From: Alteromonadaceae bacterium
GTDB lineage: Bacteria; Pseudomonadota; Gammaproteobacteria; Enterobacterales; Alteromonadaceae
Direction of reading: 5' to 3'
Assembly: GCA_014872785.1 (NCBI GenBank)
Contig: WKFJ01000025.1
Coordinates: forward strand, 24,348 to 88,347
Length of the DNA: 64,000 nt
Part shown: in pieces, positions 30,831 to 40,323 of the stretch
How the letters are laid out: each line of letters begins with the position of its first letter
How positions within the stretch are numbered: the stretch's first letter is position 1
Position numbers and translations under genes: made by a program
The notes under the pieces: generated by a model
Database searches by the model: none
Told to the model about the DNA's origin: nothing
Seen by the model: the letters and a program-made list of their open reading frames with translations, nothing else

Positions 30831-31625
30831 TTGACCATTACCATCAAAACCGCTGAAGAAATCGAAAAAATGCGCGTAGCCGGCAAGCTCGCCTCAGAAG
30901 TCCTGCAAATGATTGGCGAGCACGTCAAAAAAGGTGTAACAACAGACGAGCTCAATACGCTGTGTCACAATTACATTGTTGATGTGCAAGACGCCATTCC
31001 GGCACCTCTGAACTACGGTAATCCGCCGTTTCCAAAATCTATATGTACGTCGGTAAATCACGTAATCTGTCATGGGATCCCATCAGATAAAAAGTTAAAA
31101 GACGGAGACATAGTCAATATAGACGTGACCGTCATCAAAGATGGTTATCACGGCGACACATCTAAGATGTTTGTCGTAGGTAAACCCAGTATTCTTGCGG
31201 AAAGATTGATTAACGTCACTCAGGAATGTCTTTATTTAGGCATAAAGCAAGTAAAACCAGGTGCACGTTTAGGTGATATTGGCCATGTCATTCAACAACA
31301 CGCTGAAGGACACAATTATTCAATTGTGCGCGAGTACTGCGGACATGGCATAGGGGCGGTGTTTCATGAAGAGCCACAAATCGTTCACTATGGTACCCCT
31401 GGCACTGGCGAAATCTTGCGCGAAGGCATGTGCTTCACTATCGAACCCATGATTAACGCGGGTAAACGTCACAGCAAGCTTTTACGTGATGACTGGACGG
31501 TGGTCACCAAAGATAGAAGCCTAAGTGCCCAGTGGGAGCACACACTTCTAGTCACGGCGGATGGCTGCGAGATCCTGACTTTGCGTGACGACGAGAGTAT
31601 GGAGCGAGTCATTAGTCACGCTTAA
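30831..31625 (+). CDS. map: type I methionine aminopeptidase
   Basis: A 264-residue enzyme that removes the initiator methionine from nascent proteins. The start is TTG at 30831 with AGGGAA upstream; no in-frame ATG precedes it. Metal-ligand stretches NIDVTVIKDGYHGDTSK, the EYCGHGIG histidine region, FTIEPMINAG and the final QWEHT glutamate are all present. It is divergent from rpsB and followed by glnD, as in E. coli. Confidence 0.96.
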   Translation: MTITIKTAEEIEKMRVAGKLASEVLQMIGEHVKKGVTTDELNTLCHNYIVDVQDAIPAPLNYGNPPFPKSICTSVNHVICHGIPSDKKLKDGDIVNIDVTVIKDGYHGDTSKMFVVGKPSILAERLINVTQECLYLGIKQVKPGARLGDIGHVIQQHAEGHNYSIVREYCGHGIGAVFHEEPQIVHYGTPGTGEILREGMCFTIEPMINAGKRHSKLLRDDWTVVTKDRSLSAQWEHTLLVTADGCEILTLRDDESMERVISHA

Positions 31626-31683
31626 ATTGCCAATCGACATAAATTATTTACGACGTTAATCATTACCCAACCTGGGAGTCACT

Positions 31684-34320
31684 ATGGCACTGCAAAGCTT
31701 GCTTAGTCAGATTAAGCTTCTCAATGATCTGTCTAACATAAACGCCTTCAAAGAATGCATTAAAAACAGCTATGACTGGTTGGATAATGAATTTGAAACC
31801 ACCGATATTGCCTCTTTGGTCACAGGACGAGCAGCCTTTATTGACGCTCTGTTGCATCGAATTTGGCAACTACAAGAACTAAACCAGGTCAAACAGCTCG
31901 CGTTAGTTGCTGTTGGCGGTTATGGGCGTGGTCATTTGCAACCCTATTCTGATGTCGACTTACTCATTCTTAGCAATAAAACCTTAGACAAGAAGCAACA
32001 AGAAAGCGTAACTCAGTTTATTACCTTACTGTGGGACATTGGTTTAGATATTGGCCAATCCGTTCGCACAATCAAAGAAACGGTTAAGCTCGCCAAAGAA
32101 GACGTAACTATCGCCACAAATCTTATCGAGTCACGCTGTCTAGCTGGCGATAAAGTATTATTTGAAGAACTACAAGACAAAATAAGACATAAGTCTTTTT
32201 GGCCAAGCAAAGATTTTTTCTTAGCCAAATTTAACGAGCAACAAGTTCGTCATGCGAAATTCAATGATACGTCATATAACCTCGAACCCAATATTAAGGA
32301 AAATCCTGGATGTTTAAGAGACATTCAAAACATCGGTTGGGTAGCGAAAAAACACTTTAGCGTGTTAAAGGGTAAAGAGTTGGTTGACTCGGGTTATGTC
32401 ACCCAAAACGAGCTCGATGAACTGATAGAATGCCGCATGTTTTTATGGCGTTTTCGCTTTGTGTTGCACTTAATTGCTGGGCGCAGTGAAAACCGCTTAC
32501 TGTTTGATTACCAACCGCAGGTTGCTGAACGCTTGGGCTATGGCACGGAAGGAAAAGCTTCCGTCGAGAAAATGATGAAAGCGTTTTTTCGTGTTGTGCG
32601 CCGTATCAGCGAACTCAATGACATGCTACTTCAGCATTTCAGGCAAGATATCCTGTCCCCCAAGATTAAAGAAACCATAGAAGTAAATGATGATTTCCAG
32701 TTGTTGGATGGCCTGATTTATCCCAAACACGACGACGTATTTGCCGAACCAGAAAATATCCTGCAGTTTTTCCACGTTATCGCTGAACAACCAAAGGTAA
32801 AAGGGCTACATTCAGCCACGCTACGACTGCTTCGCAATGCACGACGGGTCTACCAAGAACAAGATAAATATTTATGTGAGTTTCCAGCTTGCCGCGAGCA
32901 ATTTGTTGCGCTGGTGAAAAAGCCTCACTTTTTTTATTTCGCATGGAACTTAATGCACAAGCACGGGATCATGCAGGCCTACTTACCGCAGTGGGATCAC
33001 ATCGTTGGCATGATGCAATTTGACCTATTCCATGCATACACCGTAGATGAACACACTCATCGCTTAATTAAAAACCTAGCGAATTACAGCAATCCAGACG
33101 AATCTACTTCGTTTCCGCGTTGCCGACGCATTGTGCAAAACCTCGACAAACCTGAACTGCTGTTTCTTGCTGGCATTTTCCATGATATCGCCAAAGGCAG
33201 AAATGGCGACCATTCGGTGTTAGGCGCAGAGGATGTAAAGGTTTTCTGTGAACAGCACGGCTACTCTGAGTCAGACACTAAGTTGATTTCATGGCTAGTA
33301 CAGCAACACTTGCTCATGTCGGTAGTCGCTCAAAGACGTGATATTTATGACCCTGAGGTTATCCAAGAGTTTGCCGGCGTCGTGCGCAACATCGAAAACC
33401 TCGAACATCTATATGCCCTTACCCTTGCCGACATTCGCGCTACCAACAGCAATTTGTGGAATGATTGGAAATCATCATTGCTCAGAGAGTTATTTATGAT
33501 GACTAGAAAGACGCTAGAAAATGGCCTTGAGTGCAAGGTGGATCTCGCGTCGCGTAAACAGGAGCATCAATCTCGGGCAAAAGAACTGTTGTGCGAGTCC
33601 GTTGACGCTGCCGAGGTGGAGGATGTCTGGCAAAACTTAAACGATGATTACTTTGTGCGTTTCAAGCCAGAGCAAATTGCTTGGCAGACTTCAGAAGTTA
33701 TTACCCAAACCGCTACTCGTGATGAAGAATTGCATATTGCCTTGTCAGATACCACAGCAAAAGCGGGCACAGAATTATTTATTTATGGGCAAGATCGTCC
33801 ACGGCTTTTCGCACAAGTTGCATCTGTTTTAGACAGCCGTAACTGCTCTATTCAAGATGCGCAAATAATGAATACCAAAGATGGTTATATCTTTGATAGT
33901 TTTATTATTTTAGAACAAGACGGAAAAAGGATAAGCTCGCCGAGCCGTCTAAAGAGTTTGCAGCAGGCATTGAACAGCCAACTGCATCGACCAGGCGTAG
34001 AACATAAAAATAAAAGACGGATATCGAGACAATTGCGTCAACTGCCGGTGCCCACTAAAGTGCGTTTCTTTGGCAGCCAAGCGGATATTACCATGATGGA
34101 GCTGGAAGCATTAGATGCTCCAGGACTCTTGGCCAAATTGGGACATGTTTTTGTAGAACAAGAACTGTCATTAAAAATGGCGAAAATCACCACCATCGGG
34201 GAAAGAGCTGAAGATTTGTTTATTCTCAGCACCAATGACGGCAATAGTTTGAGTTCAGAACAACAACTCGTACTCAAGAAGAAAATATCAGAAACATTAA
34301 ACGAGGGGATGGAGGGCTAA
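31684..34320 (+). CDS. glnD: [protein-PII] uridylyltransferase / uridylyl-removing enzyme
   Basis: An 878-residue bifunctional nitrogen sensor that uridylylates PII at low glutamine and removes UMP at high glutamine. The nucleotidyltransferase motif GGYGRGHLQPYSDVDLL lies at about residues 78-94. An HD domain (LFLAGIFHDIAKGRNGDHS) follows at about 495, and two ACT domains (starting near FIYGQDRPRLFAQVAS and LDAPGLLAKLGHVF) close the protein. It lies 58 bp after map. Confidence 0.96.
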   Translation: MALQSLLSQIKLLNDLSNINAFKECIKNSYDWLDNEFETTDIASLVTGRAAFIDALLHRIWQLQELNQVKQLALVAVGGYGRGHLQPYSDVDLLILSNKTLDKKQQESVTQFITLLWDIGLDIGQSVRTIKETVKLAKEDVTIATNLIESRCLAGDKVLFEELQDKIRHKSFWPSKDFFLAKFNEQQVRHAKFNDTSYNLEPNIKENPGCLRDIQNIGWVAKKHFSVLKGKELVDSGYVTQNELDELIECRMFLWRFRFVLHLIAGRSENRLLFDYQPQVAERLGYGTEGKASVEKMMKAFFRVVRRISELNDMLLQHFRQDILSPKIKETIEVNDDFQLLDGLIYPKHDDVFAEPENILQFFHVIAEQPKVKGLHSATLRLLRNARRVYQEQDKYLCEFPACREQFVALVKKPHFFYFAWNLMHKHGIMQAYLPQWDHIVGMMQFDLFHAYTVDEHTHRLIKNLANYSNPDESTSFPRCRRIVQNLDKPELLFLAGIFHDIAKGRNGDHSVLGAEDVKVFCEQHGYSESDTKLISWLVQQHLLMSVVAQRRDIYDPEVIQEFAGVVRNIENLEHLYALTLADIRATNSNLWNDWKSSLLRELFMMTRKTLENGLECKVDLASRKQEHQSRAKELLCESVDAAEVEDVWQNLNDDYFVRFKPEQIAWQTSEVITQTATRDEELHIALSDTTAKAGTELFIYGQDRPRLFAQVASVLDSRNCSIQDAQIMNTKDGYIFDSFIILEQDGKRISSPSRLKSLQQALNSQLHRPGVEHKNKRRISRQLRQLPVPTKVRFFGSQADITMMELEALDAPGLLAKLGHVFVEQELSLKMAKITTIGERAEDLFILSTNDGNSLSSEQQLVLKKKISETLNEGMEG

Positions 34321-34371
34321 GCTACACCTTAGTACTCGAGACTCTCAACTATACGGAGCTAAACAAAATCC

Positions 34372-35196
34372 ATGTCAGAATTGCAATCAATTATTGAAAA
34401 TGCCTTTGAAAATCGCGCGTCGCTAACTCCAGAGACCGAAGACAAAGCAATTCTTGACGCTGTTCAGCAAGCTATCGCAATGTTAAACAGCGGAGAAGCC
34501 AGAGTAGCCGAAAAGATTGACGGTGAGTGGGTGGTTCATCAATGGCTTAAAAAGGCGGTTTTATTGTATTTCCGTTTACACAACAATGATGTTATTGAAG
34601 GCGCAGAAAGCAAATTCTACGACAAAGTGCCATTGAAATTCACTGATTACACTGCAGAGCAATTTCAAGCTGAAGGCATGCGTGTAGTGCCACCAGCAGC
34701 AGTTCGCACTGGAAGTTACATTGGTAAAAATGTCGTGTTAATGCCTTCATATGTCAATATCGGCGCTTATGTTGATGAAGGTACTATGGTAGATACATGG
34801 GCGACCGTTGGTTCATGTGCACAAATTGGTAAAAATGTGCATCTATCGGGCGGTGTAGGAATCGGTGGTGTTTTAGAGCCACTTCAAGCTAATCCAACCA
34901 TTATCGAAGATAATTGTTTCATCGGTGCGCGCTCTGAAATTGTTGAGGGCGTTATCGTTGAAGAAGGCGCCGTCATTTCTATGGGTGTTTATATCGGTCA
35001 AAGTACTCGTATTTATGACCGTGAAACCGGCGAGATTCACTATGGCAGAGTTCCAGCGGGTTCTGTAGTAGTTCCTGGTAACTTGCCTTCAAAAGACGGT
35101 AGCTACAGTCTTTACGCCGCTATTATTGTGAAAAAAGTAGACGCTCAAACTCGCTCAAAAGTAGGCATTAACGAATTACTTCGCGGTGCTGAATAA
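34372..35196 (+). CDS. dapD: tetrahydrodipicolinate N-succinyltransferase
   Basis: A 274-residue left-handed beta-helix acyltransferase of the succinylase lysine/diaminopimelate pathway, using succinyl-CoA. The helical N-terminus is followed by hexapeptide repeats, with [23 protein letters not shown] as a clear family stretch. It follows glnD by 51 bp and ends before a bidirectional terminator. Confidence 0.97.
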   Translation: MSELQSIIENAFENRASLTPETEDKAILDAVQQAIAMLNSGEARVAEKIDGEWVVHQWLKKAVLLYFRLHNNDVIEGAESKFYDKVPLKFTDYTAEQFQAEGMRVVPPAAVRTGSYIGKNVVLMPSYVNIGAYVDEGTMVDTWATVGSCAQIGKNVHLSGGVGIGGVLEPLQANPTIIEDNCFIGARSEIVEGVIVEEGAVISMGVYIGQSTRIYDRETGEIHYGRVPAGSVVVPGNLPSKDGSYSLYAAIIVKKVDAQTRSKVGINELLRGAE

Positions 35197-35215
35197 ACAC
35201 TCGTTTTAGCAAACG

Positions 35216-35245
35216 AAAAAAAAGCGCCCAATGTCGCTTTTTTTT
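35216..35245. terminator. bidirectional terminator between dapD and the flavodoxin gene
   Basis: An 11-bp stem AAAAAAAAGCG / CGCTTTTTTTT with an 8-base loop gives a U tract on both strands and suits the convergent genes. A second small hairpin, TCGTTT-TAGC-AAACGA, lies just before it at 35201-35216. Confidence 0.85.
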
Positions 35246-35687
35246 AAAGCGTTGCAATATGCACTGCGACCCAGGGTAATACTTCTTCTTCAGGTTCGAA
35301 GGTTTCCATAGCATCAACAATAAACAAATCTGTAATAGGCTGCCCTTGCAGGTCACTGAGCAATTCAAACATGTTGCGACCGGCTCCTGCGAAAGAATCA
35401 CCATAGCTACTATCGCCAAGCGCTACCACAGCAAACTGTCGACCTTCCATTGAAGGTTTCTGCTCCAAAAGATCTTGCGCAAAAAACTCAATATTCGGTG
35501 GAAAATCGCCTTGACCGGTTGTTGAGGTAATAACCAATACCTTGTCGGCACTCTTAAAGTCATCGATTGCTGGCTCTTCAAACAAAGTTACTTCATGCCC
35601 TGCTTCTACAAGCTTTTCTTCTACTTGTTCCGCAACATTCTGCGCGTTGCCATACACTGAACCAACGAAAATACTGATGTTTGCCAC
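35244..35687 (-). CDS. yqcA: flavodoxin, YqcA/MioC type
   Basis: A 147-residue single-domain flavodoxin. The FMN phosphate loop is GSVYGNAQNVA (residues about 9-19), and the STTGQGDFPPN and ALGDSSYGD loops bracket the isoalloxazine. It starts at GTG 35687, which overlaps the truC stop by one base (TAGTG), with GGAG six bases upstream. The truC-yqcA pairing is the same as in E. coli, which supports the YqcA assignment over MioC. The redox partner is not known. Confidence 0.85.
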   Translation of the reverse strand: MANISIFVGSVYGNAQNVAEQVEEKLVEAGHEVTLFEEPAIDDFKSADKVLVITSTTGQGDFPPNIEFFAQDLLEQKPSMEGRQFAVVALGDSSYGDSFAGAGRNMFELLSDLQGQPITDLFIVDAMETFEPEEEVLPWVAVHIATL

Positions 35688-36436
35688 TAATTACTCCAAA
35701 TCGCGTTTATATCACTGTCAACCATTCCCCAGTTAGAGAGCAGTTGCTTAAATCTTGTTTCAACTTTGCTTTCCACTACAATATCTTCTTGAGTTATTGG
35801 GTGAACGAAGCGCATTCTTTTTGCCGTTAACGCTAAGCCATTAAAAGCCATTTGCTCTCTGACAAAGCGATTGTGTTTGTTATCGCCGTAGTTTACATCA
35901 CCAAGGATAGGATGTCTCAAGTGCGCCATGTGTCTGCGCAACTGATGTTTGCGCCCAGTATCGGGCTGCAACTGGACAATACTGTATCGTGCTGTGTTGT
36001 AGCGCCCCACAGCATATGGTAATTCAATGGTCGCCAGATTCGAAAAATGACTGACCGCGGCTTGAGCGGGTTTATCTTGTCTGGCTTTTTTATCTACCAT
36101 TTTATCGAGGGTTTCCTTCAATGGATAATCGACCGTGCCCTCGCCTTCCAAGTAACCTCGCACAATGGCGAGATAAGTCTTGTGGACTTGATTGTTTTCA
36201 AACAGTTTTCCGAACTGCTTCGCAACATTAGATGAGAGGCCGAATAACAATACCCCCGAAGTCGCCTTGTCCAAACGATGTAATGGATAGACACGCTGAC
36301 CTAATTGGTCGCGTAATATCTGCATCGCAAACTGGGTTTCATATTTGTCTATCAGACTTCTATGCACTAGCAAACCAGAAGGTTTAAAAACCGCTACGCA
36401 ATGCTCATCCTGGTATAAAATGTCAAGTTCAACCAT
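35687..36436 (-). CDS. truC: tRNA pseudouridine(65) synthase TruC
   Basis: A 249-residue RluA-family pseudouridine synthase acting on uridine 65 of tRNAs. The catalytic aspartate is in YPLHRLDKATSGVLLFG. ATG 36436 is chosen as the start because the product then begins at the usual point; the frame is open nine codons upstream. It is coupled by overlap to yqcA. Confidence 0.9.
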   Translation of the reverse strand: MVELDILYQDEHCVAVFKPSGLLVHRSLIDKYETQFAMQILRDQLGQRVYPLHRLDKATSGVLLFGLSSNVAKQFGKLFENNQVHKTYLAIVRGYLEGEGTVDYPLKETLDKMVDKKARQDKPAQAAVSHFSNLATIELPYAVGRYNTARYSIVQLQPDTGRKHQLRRHMAHLRHPILGDVNYGDNKHNRFVREQMAFNGLALTAKRMRFVHPITQEDIVVESKVETRFKQLLSNWGMVDSDINAIWSN

Positions 36437-36526
36437 CGAATTACTCCATGCCAGCAATAGCAATCAAAAAAAGGCATCACTACCCTTTTACGTTGATAAG
36501 TGTTGTTAAATGTTGAGTTAAGTTCG

Positions 36527-36556
36527 GTGACGTTGACGCAAAATGACTGTTATAAT
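36527..36556 (+). promoter_or_regulatory. candidate sigma-70 promoter for the DUF3549 gene
   Basis: A perfect -10 TATAAT lies at 36551-36556, about 60 bases before the ATG at 36616. The -35 is poor (GTGACG with an 18-base spacer, or TGACGT with 17). It sits in the divergent spacer between truC and the DUF3549 gene. Confidence 0.45.
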
Positions 36557-36615
36557 CGCGTCCTTCGGCAATGCGATAGCGTTGCTGGTTGAATGATGAG
36601 CGTTAGAGAGAAAAT

Positions 36616-37614
36616 ATGCAACAAATTTCATCTATAAGTGAATTTTTGATTCAAGCCGGAACTGACTACAGAATCGTCGATATGGGACGTGCGTTTAGAG
36701 TGCTTGAATCACAGACATTTCTCGATATTGAAAATGCGAAAACGCCCGCGCCCTTTCCTAGACAACAGCAAATGTGGTTAGGACTGGTTTTTTGGAATAA
36801 AAGCCTCTCGGAACAGCGCTACATATGGTTTTTGAAGCTTCCTCTTGATGAACAAGGAACTCTCGTTTCAGCGAACCGTGATCATTTTTTGCAGACCATC
36901 GTCGACGCGCTTGGCGTTGAATTCCTCGAGAATGAAGAGCACGAGTTAAAGGACAACCCCTACACATTTACGCCAACAGAACAACAAATGTCAGACTTTA
37001 ATAGTTTTGTCAGACATCTACTGGAATTGCCTCCTAGCCAGTATTATCAAGATGCTAAAAATTACATAGCAAGACCTGATTTGAATGATTGGCAAATGCT
37101 TTCCAAGCAAGGCCTAAGTGACCTGGCGAGTAATTTACTCAAAGACGCCAACGCCAAGCATATCGCAGAACACTTCCAACAGCTTCCAGATGAGGTGAGG
37201 CAACCACTTTGCGCCTCTTTAGAAAACTACCTGCTTCCCAAAGCACTTGAAGATTTTTTTATCACTCAATCGCAAAGTTCGTACGGTTCACAGTCTGATA
37301 AATGTTTATACCTTAGGGCGATTACCAAAAGTAACTTAGAAGTATGCGTACAATCTATCGACTCATTATTGGCAAGTGACGCTGAGTTAAGTACAGATCT
37401 CTTGGTGATAATCGCTGGACGACATTGGCAAACATTAAAAGATACTGACAGAGCGTTACGTTTTTTCGAGTGTTGTGCCAAACAGAACTTGTTTTTACCG
37501 CTTTATGGCGATTTAGTGCAAATACCTGAAATTCGTCACAGCATATTGGACGTAATCAGAAACCCAAATCGCTCTGAAACACTCGCCAAGCAAATCCAAA
37601 CACTATTTCACTAA
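36616..37614 (+). CDS. DUF3549 family protein
   Basis: A 332-residue soluble protein of unknown function that resembles the gammaproteobacterial DUF3549 family (about 340 residues). Its N-terminus (ISEFLIQAGTDYRIVDMGRAF) is characteristic. It is helix-rich in its second half, with no membrane segment or catalytic motif that I recognise. It lies 11 bp before the DUF3301 gene and divergent from truC; the same families neighbour each other in related genera, from memory. Confidence 0.75.
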   Translation: MQQISSISEFLIQAGTDYRIVDMGRAFRVLESQTFLDIENAKTPAPFPRQQQMWLGLVFWNKSLSEQRYIWFLKLPLDEQGTLVSANRDHFLQTIVDALGVEFLENEEHELKDNPYTFTPTEQQMSDFNSFVRHLLELPPSQYYQDAKNYIARPDLNDWQMLSKQGLSDLASNLLKDANAKHIAEHFQQLPDEVRQPLCASLENYLLPKALEDFFITQSQSSYGSQSDKCLYLRAITKSNLEVCVQSIDSLLASDAELSTDLLVIIAGRHWQTLKDTDRALRFFECCAKQNLFLPLYGDLVQIPEIRHSILDVIRNPNRSETLAKQIQTLFH

Positions 37615-37625
37615 CGGAATACATT

Positions 37626-37931
37626 GTGAGCCTGTTAGATATTCTTTTACTCCTTATTATTATCGTCGCCACTATTCAGTTTTGGCGTATTCGAGGTATC
37701 ACCGAATACACTAACCAATATCTGAAAAACTATTGTGAACAGCAAAATTTACAGCTGCTGTCTGTAGCCAGAATCAAAACTAGAATTGGCACAGAACGCG
37801 GCAAGTTAGACTGGCATACCTTTTTTAGCTTTGAATTTTCGGGCAATGGTGCTGATGCCTATACAGGCACGGTAGAGTTAAAAGGCATGCGAGTTATCAG
37901 TACCCATATGCCTCCATTTAAAGTGAATTAA
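37626..37931 (+). CDS. DUF3301 family membrane-anchored protein
   Basis: A 101-residue protein starting at GTG 37626. An N-terminal membrane helix (LLDILLLLIIIVATIQFW) is followed by a cytoplasmic domain with the family stretch YCEQQNLQLLSVAR and a C-terminal beta-rich part. The function is unknown. It probably forms a transcription unit with the DUF3549 gene. Confidence 0.75.
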   Translation: MSLLDILLLLIIIVATIQFWRIRGITEYTNQYLKNYCEQQNLQLLSVARIKTRIGTERGKLDWHTFFSFEFSGNGADAYTGTVELKGMRVISTHMPPFKVN

Positions 37932-37954
37932 CGCTTTTGTAAATAGATATACTA

Positions 37955-37984
37955 AAGCCTGTCGCTCTAAGCGCCGACAGGTCT
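37955..37984. terminator. possible hairpin between convergent genes
   Basis: CCTGTCG and CGACAGG form a 7-bp stem with a 10-base loop, overlapping the last codons of the GNAT gene. The U tract is weak on both strands, so termination is uncertain. Confidence 0.35.
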
Positions 37985-38614
37985 GTCTCTAAACATTAAA
38001 TGACCGCCTATGTTACCCACTTTCAATTCTTTCACTAAGTGGTAACCTCCATCTTCAAAGAAATGCATATATTTGGGTAGTGTTGCATAAACAGCGACGC
38101 CGTTACTGGTTTCATCCTCTAGCATGACCGACTCAACCGCAGACATTAATAAATGCCCTAGACCATGATGTTGTTCATCAGGGTGTACGCCCACAAATGA
38201 CAACATATGGAAATGTTCTGCAGGTACATTCTCGATAATTTTCTGTTCTTTTTCCATCATTTGCTTAGTGCAAAAGAAACCAGCAGTTAACAGCATTTTC
38301 AATCGCCAATGCCAAAAACGGCCTGGCCCGAAGGCAGCATCAGAATGGGTTAAACAAGCCACAGCAACCAGGCGTTCGCCTTCAAACAAACCAACCATCG
38401 GCTGTTTTGCCATCCAAAAGGCATTTAACTCCTCTCGAATAGCAGAGCGCAGGCGGGTCTCATAGCCCTCCTTATTGGCTTGAAATATATCTACAAACAG
38501 TGGGTCGTCGTGATAAGCCTGATACAGTAGAGAACCTGCTATTTTCAGATCCTCTGCAGTCAGAAAAACCGCCTTTATATTTTTATTCTGTTCGATGGCT
38601 TCTGATGTGTTCAT
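37967..38614 (-). CDS. GNAT-family N-acetyltransferase
   Basis: A 215-residue acetyltransferase-like protein from ATG 38614, chosen because GGAAGAGA lies just upstream; the frame is open 17 codons further. The acetyl-CoA-binding motif is V-H-P-D-E-Q-H-H-G-L-G-H-L-L, the Q/R-x-x-G-x-G/A signature of motif A. The substrate is unknown. It is convergent with the DUF3301 gene. Confidence 0.82.
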   Translation of the reverse strand: MNTSEAIEQNKNIKAVFLTAEDLKIAGSLLYQAYHDDPLFVDIFQANKEGYETRLRSAIREELNAFWMAKQPMVGLFEGERLVAVACLTHSDAAFGPGRFWHWRLKMLLTAGFFCTKQMMEKEQKIIENVPAEHFHMLSFVGVHPDEQHHGLGHLLMSAVESVMLEDETSNGVAVYATLPKYMHFFEDGGYHLVKELKVGNIGGHLMFRDRPVGA

Positions 38615-38741
38615 GATTGAATCTCTTCCGGTTAGACATTGAAAATCTACATCAAGAAAAGCCATTTGTTAACAACAAGTTAACATTGAAGTGTAAAAAA
38701 CGTGCAAGACTAGATTCAAGCGTATGGAATATCACAAGCAT

Positions 38742-38769
38742 TTAAAAGGCGACCATGATGAGTCGCCTT
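38742..38769 (-). terminator. Rho-independent terminator of the DUF3192 lipoprotein gene
   Basis: AAGGCGAC and GTCGCCTT form a perfect 8-bp stem with an 8-base loop. On the minus strand it is followed by TTAAAT. It lies about 40 bp after the stop codon. Confidence 0.7.
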
Positions 38770-38810
38770 CTGTTTAATTAATCAATCTTTTGTAACGAAA
38801 TTGTCTGACA

Positions 38811-39179
38811 CTAAATTCGTTGATAAGCGGTTTCACCCCAACCAATTAAAAGACCATTGCGCATTACCACCGGCGTGCATTCGTCTTTCGTTGTTTTGCC
38901 ATCACCAGATGTGCGGTGTGTGCGATAAAACAACACTTGGTAGACATCGTCTTCACGCTGAACCAGCTCATTAAAATCAGGAGTACCCAATCGACCACGT
39001 ACTTGCTCTGTTGTCATATCCAAGTTCAAATCAGCTATAATTTTACGATTTTTATACTCTCTATCTTCCCAAGACGCATGATGACCTTCAAATCCATCAC
39101 CATCTACTGAGATCACACATCCACTTAGACCTATTGTTAGTACACTCGCAGCAGCTAAGGTTACAATCGCCTTTTTCAT
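38811..39179 (-). CDS. DUF3192 family lipoprotein
   Basis: A 122-residue predicted lipoprotein. Starting at ATG 39179 gives a signal sequence with lipobox LTIGLSG-C, so the cysteine would be lipidated. The mature part carries the DUF3192 pattern (QVRGRLGTPD, QVLFYRTH and DECTP). The LG-x-P turn recalls the BamE/SmpA fold. A paralogue lies at 44195 in this window. The function is unknown; attachment to the outer membrane is likely. Confidence 0.78.
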   Translation of the reverse strand: MKKAIVTLAAASVLTIGLSGCVISVDGDGFEGHHASWEDREYKNRKIIADLNLDMTTEQVRGRLGTPDFNELVQREDDVYQVLFYRTHRTSGDGKTTKDECTPVVMRNGLLIGWGETAYQRI

Positions 39180-39403
39180 TGTCCATTTCTCCCGATTTTC
39201 TGTAATAAGTAGACTCATTCGCATATTCAAGTATCAGACCAAATAGTTATGTTACTGATTTATATGGAATTAATTAAATTCTTCAATATTACCCGTCTAT
39301 CTAATTTAACATTTACACTAAATATTGGTGAATATTGCTAAGATTTTGTGTTTACAATGTTGGCATGTAAAACATGAATTGATGATGACTTGGAAATGTA
39401 CAA

Positions 39404-39700
39404 ATGAGCGTAAAAAATGAACTGAATGCTATTTGCCGAGATTTACTGGCGAAGGGAAAGCCACTTAACGTTGGCATGGTAAAGTCCAAGGCTTCTAGTC
39501 GTATTCCCCTTGCTGAAATCATTAACGTCGTCCAGACCTGGAAACAACAACAAGATCCCTCGCTTTTTAACGACATAGAAACCAATGCGTAAGAGCAAAC
39601 AGCTTCTCCGGCTCTAACATTAGAGGAACGAGTAACGGCGCTAGAGAGTCAATTGCAAAAAGTGCTCGAGCGCATCAACGAGCTGGAAGCTAAGAGTTAA
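39404..39700 (+). pseudogene. small KfrA-like/coiled-coil protein gene interrupted by in-frame TAA
   Basis: The first 62 codons (39404-39592) encode a small basic helical domain (NELNAICRDLLAKGKPLNVG and SRIPLAEIINVVQTWKQ) that looks like an N-terminal DNA-binding domain of KfrA type. TAA at 39590-39592 ends it. The same frame then stays open for 35 more codons to TAA 39698-39700. That tail is a strong coiled coil (LTLEERVTALESQLQKVLER), a natural C-terminus for this protein. A one-base change (for example CAA or GAA) would join them into a 98-residue protein. It is convergent with syd, 14 bp away. The family assignment is tentative. Confidence 0.6.
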
Positions 39701-39714
39701 GGTTTGTATTGGAG

Positions 39715-40263
39715 CTATATTATGACTGGCTCACACGTCAGAATAAAATCAGAAAGTGAATGAGCGATAACTTCCTGAGGTTCACACCCTACCCGTTCGA
39801 GTACAACTTCTCCAGTATTGCCCAGCACCGCAAGGTTAAAGTCGTCTTGATCGGTAACCGCAAAAAACCAGGTTTCGGCTTGCCTTAACTTGCGCTTCAT
39901 TAATATATGAGCAACTAAATTTTTCTGTAAACGTTCGAAATCTTCTTCGTTCCAGGGTAATAAAAGTTCTAGTTCGCCTCGTTGCGTTTTAGCAGCAATG
40001 TTAGCACTGTAATAACCACCATAATATTCCGACAGTTGCTCGGGGATTACTGACTCGAGACTGTCTGCAATATTATCCATTCGAGCGGGGACACTTCTCG
40101 TGTGAGGTCGCCAGACTATCTCACCATTTTTATCTGGATCACCTTGGTATATTTCAGACGGCCAATCGGGCTCATACATTACTTTTGGTTCACGCTGCTG
40201 AGCTTGGTAAGTAGCTTTCAATTTACAAAATAAATTCTGCATCGCGTCGTGAATATTGCTCAT
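39715..40263 (-). CDS. syd: SecY-interacting protein Syd
   Basis: A 182-residue soluble protein that binds SecY and proofreads the translocon. The family features W-x-P-H-T-R-S near residue 52, the STGG-like YYGGYYSANI strand, and ELELLLPWNEEDFERLQKNLVAHI are clear. It is divergent from queF, the arrangement seen in E. coli. Confidence 0.93.
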   Translation of the reverse strand: MSNIHDAMQNLFCKLKATYQAQQREPKVMYEPDWPSEIYQGDPDKNGEIVWRPHTRSVPARMDNIADSLESVIPEQLSEYYGGYYSANIAAKTQRGELELLLPWNEEDFERLQKNLVAHILMKRKLRQAETWFFAVTDQDDFNLAVLGNTGEVVLERVGCEPQEVIAHSLSDFILTCEPVII

Positions 40264-40323
40264 AACTGTTCTCAGCGTTTTGGTTTAGTTAAGATATCCC
40301 TATGTTAATAGTTCGGGTAGACA

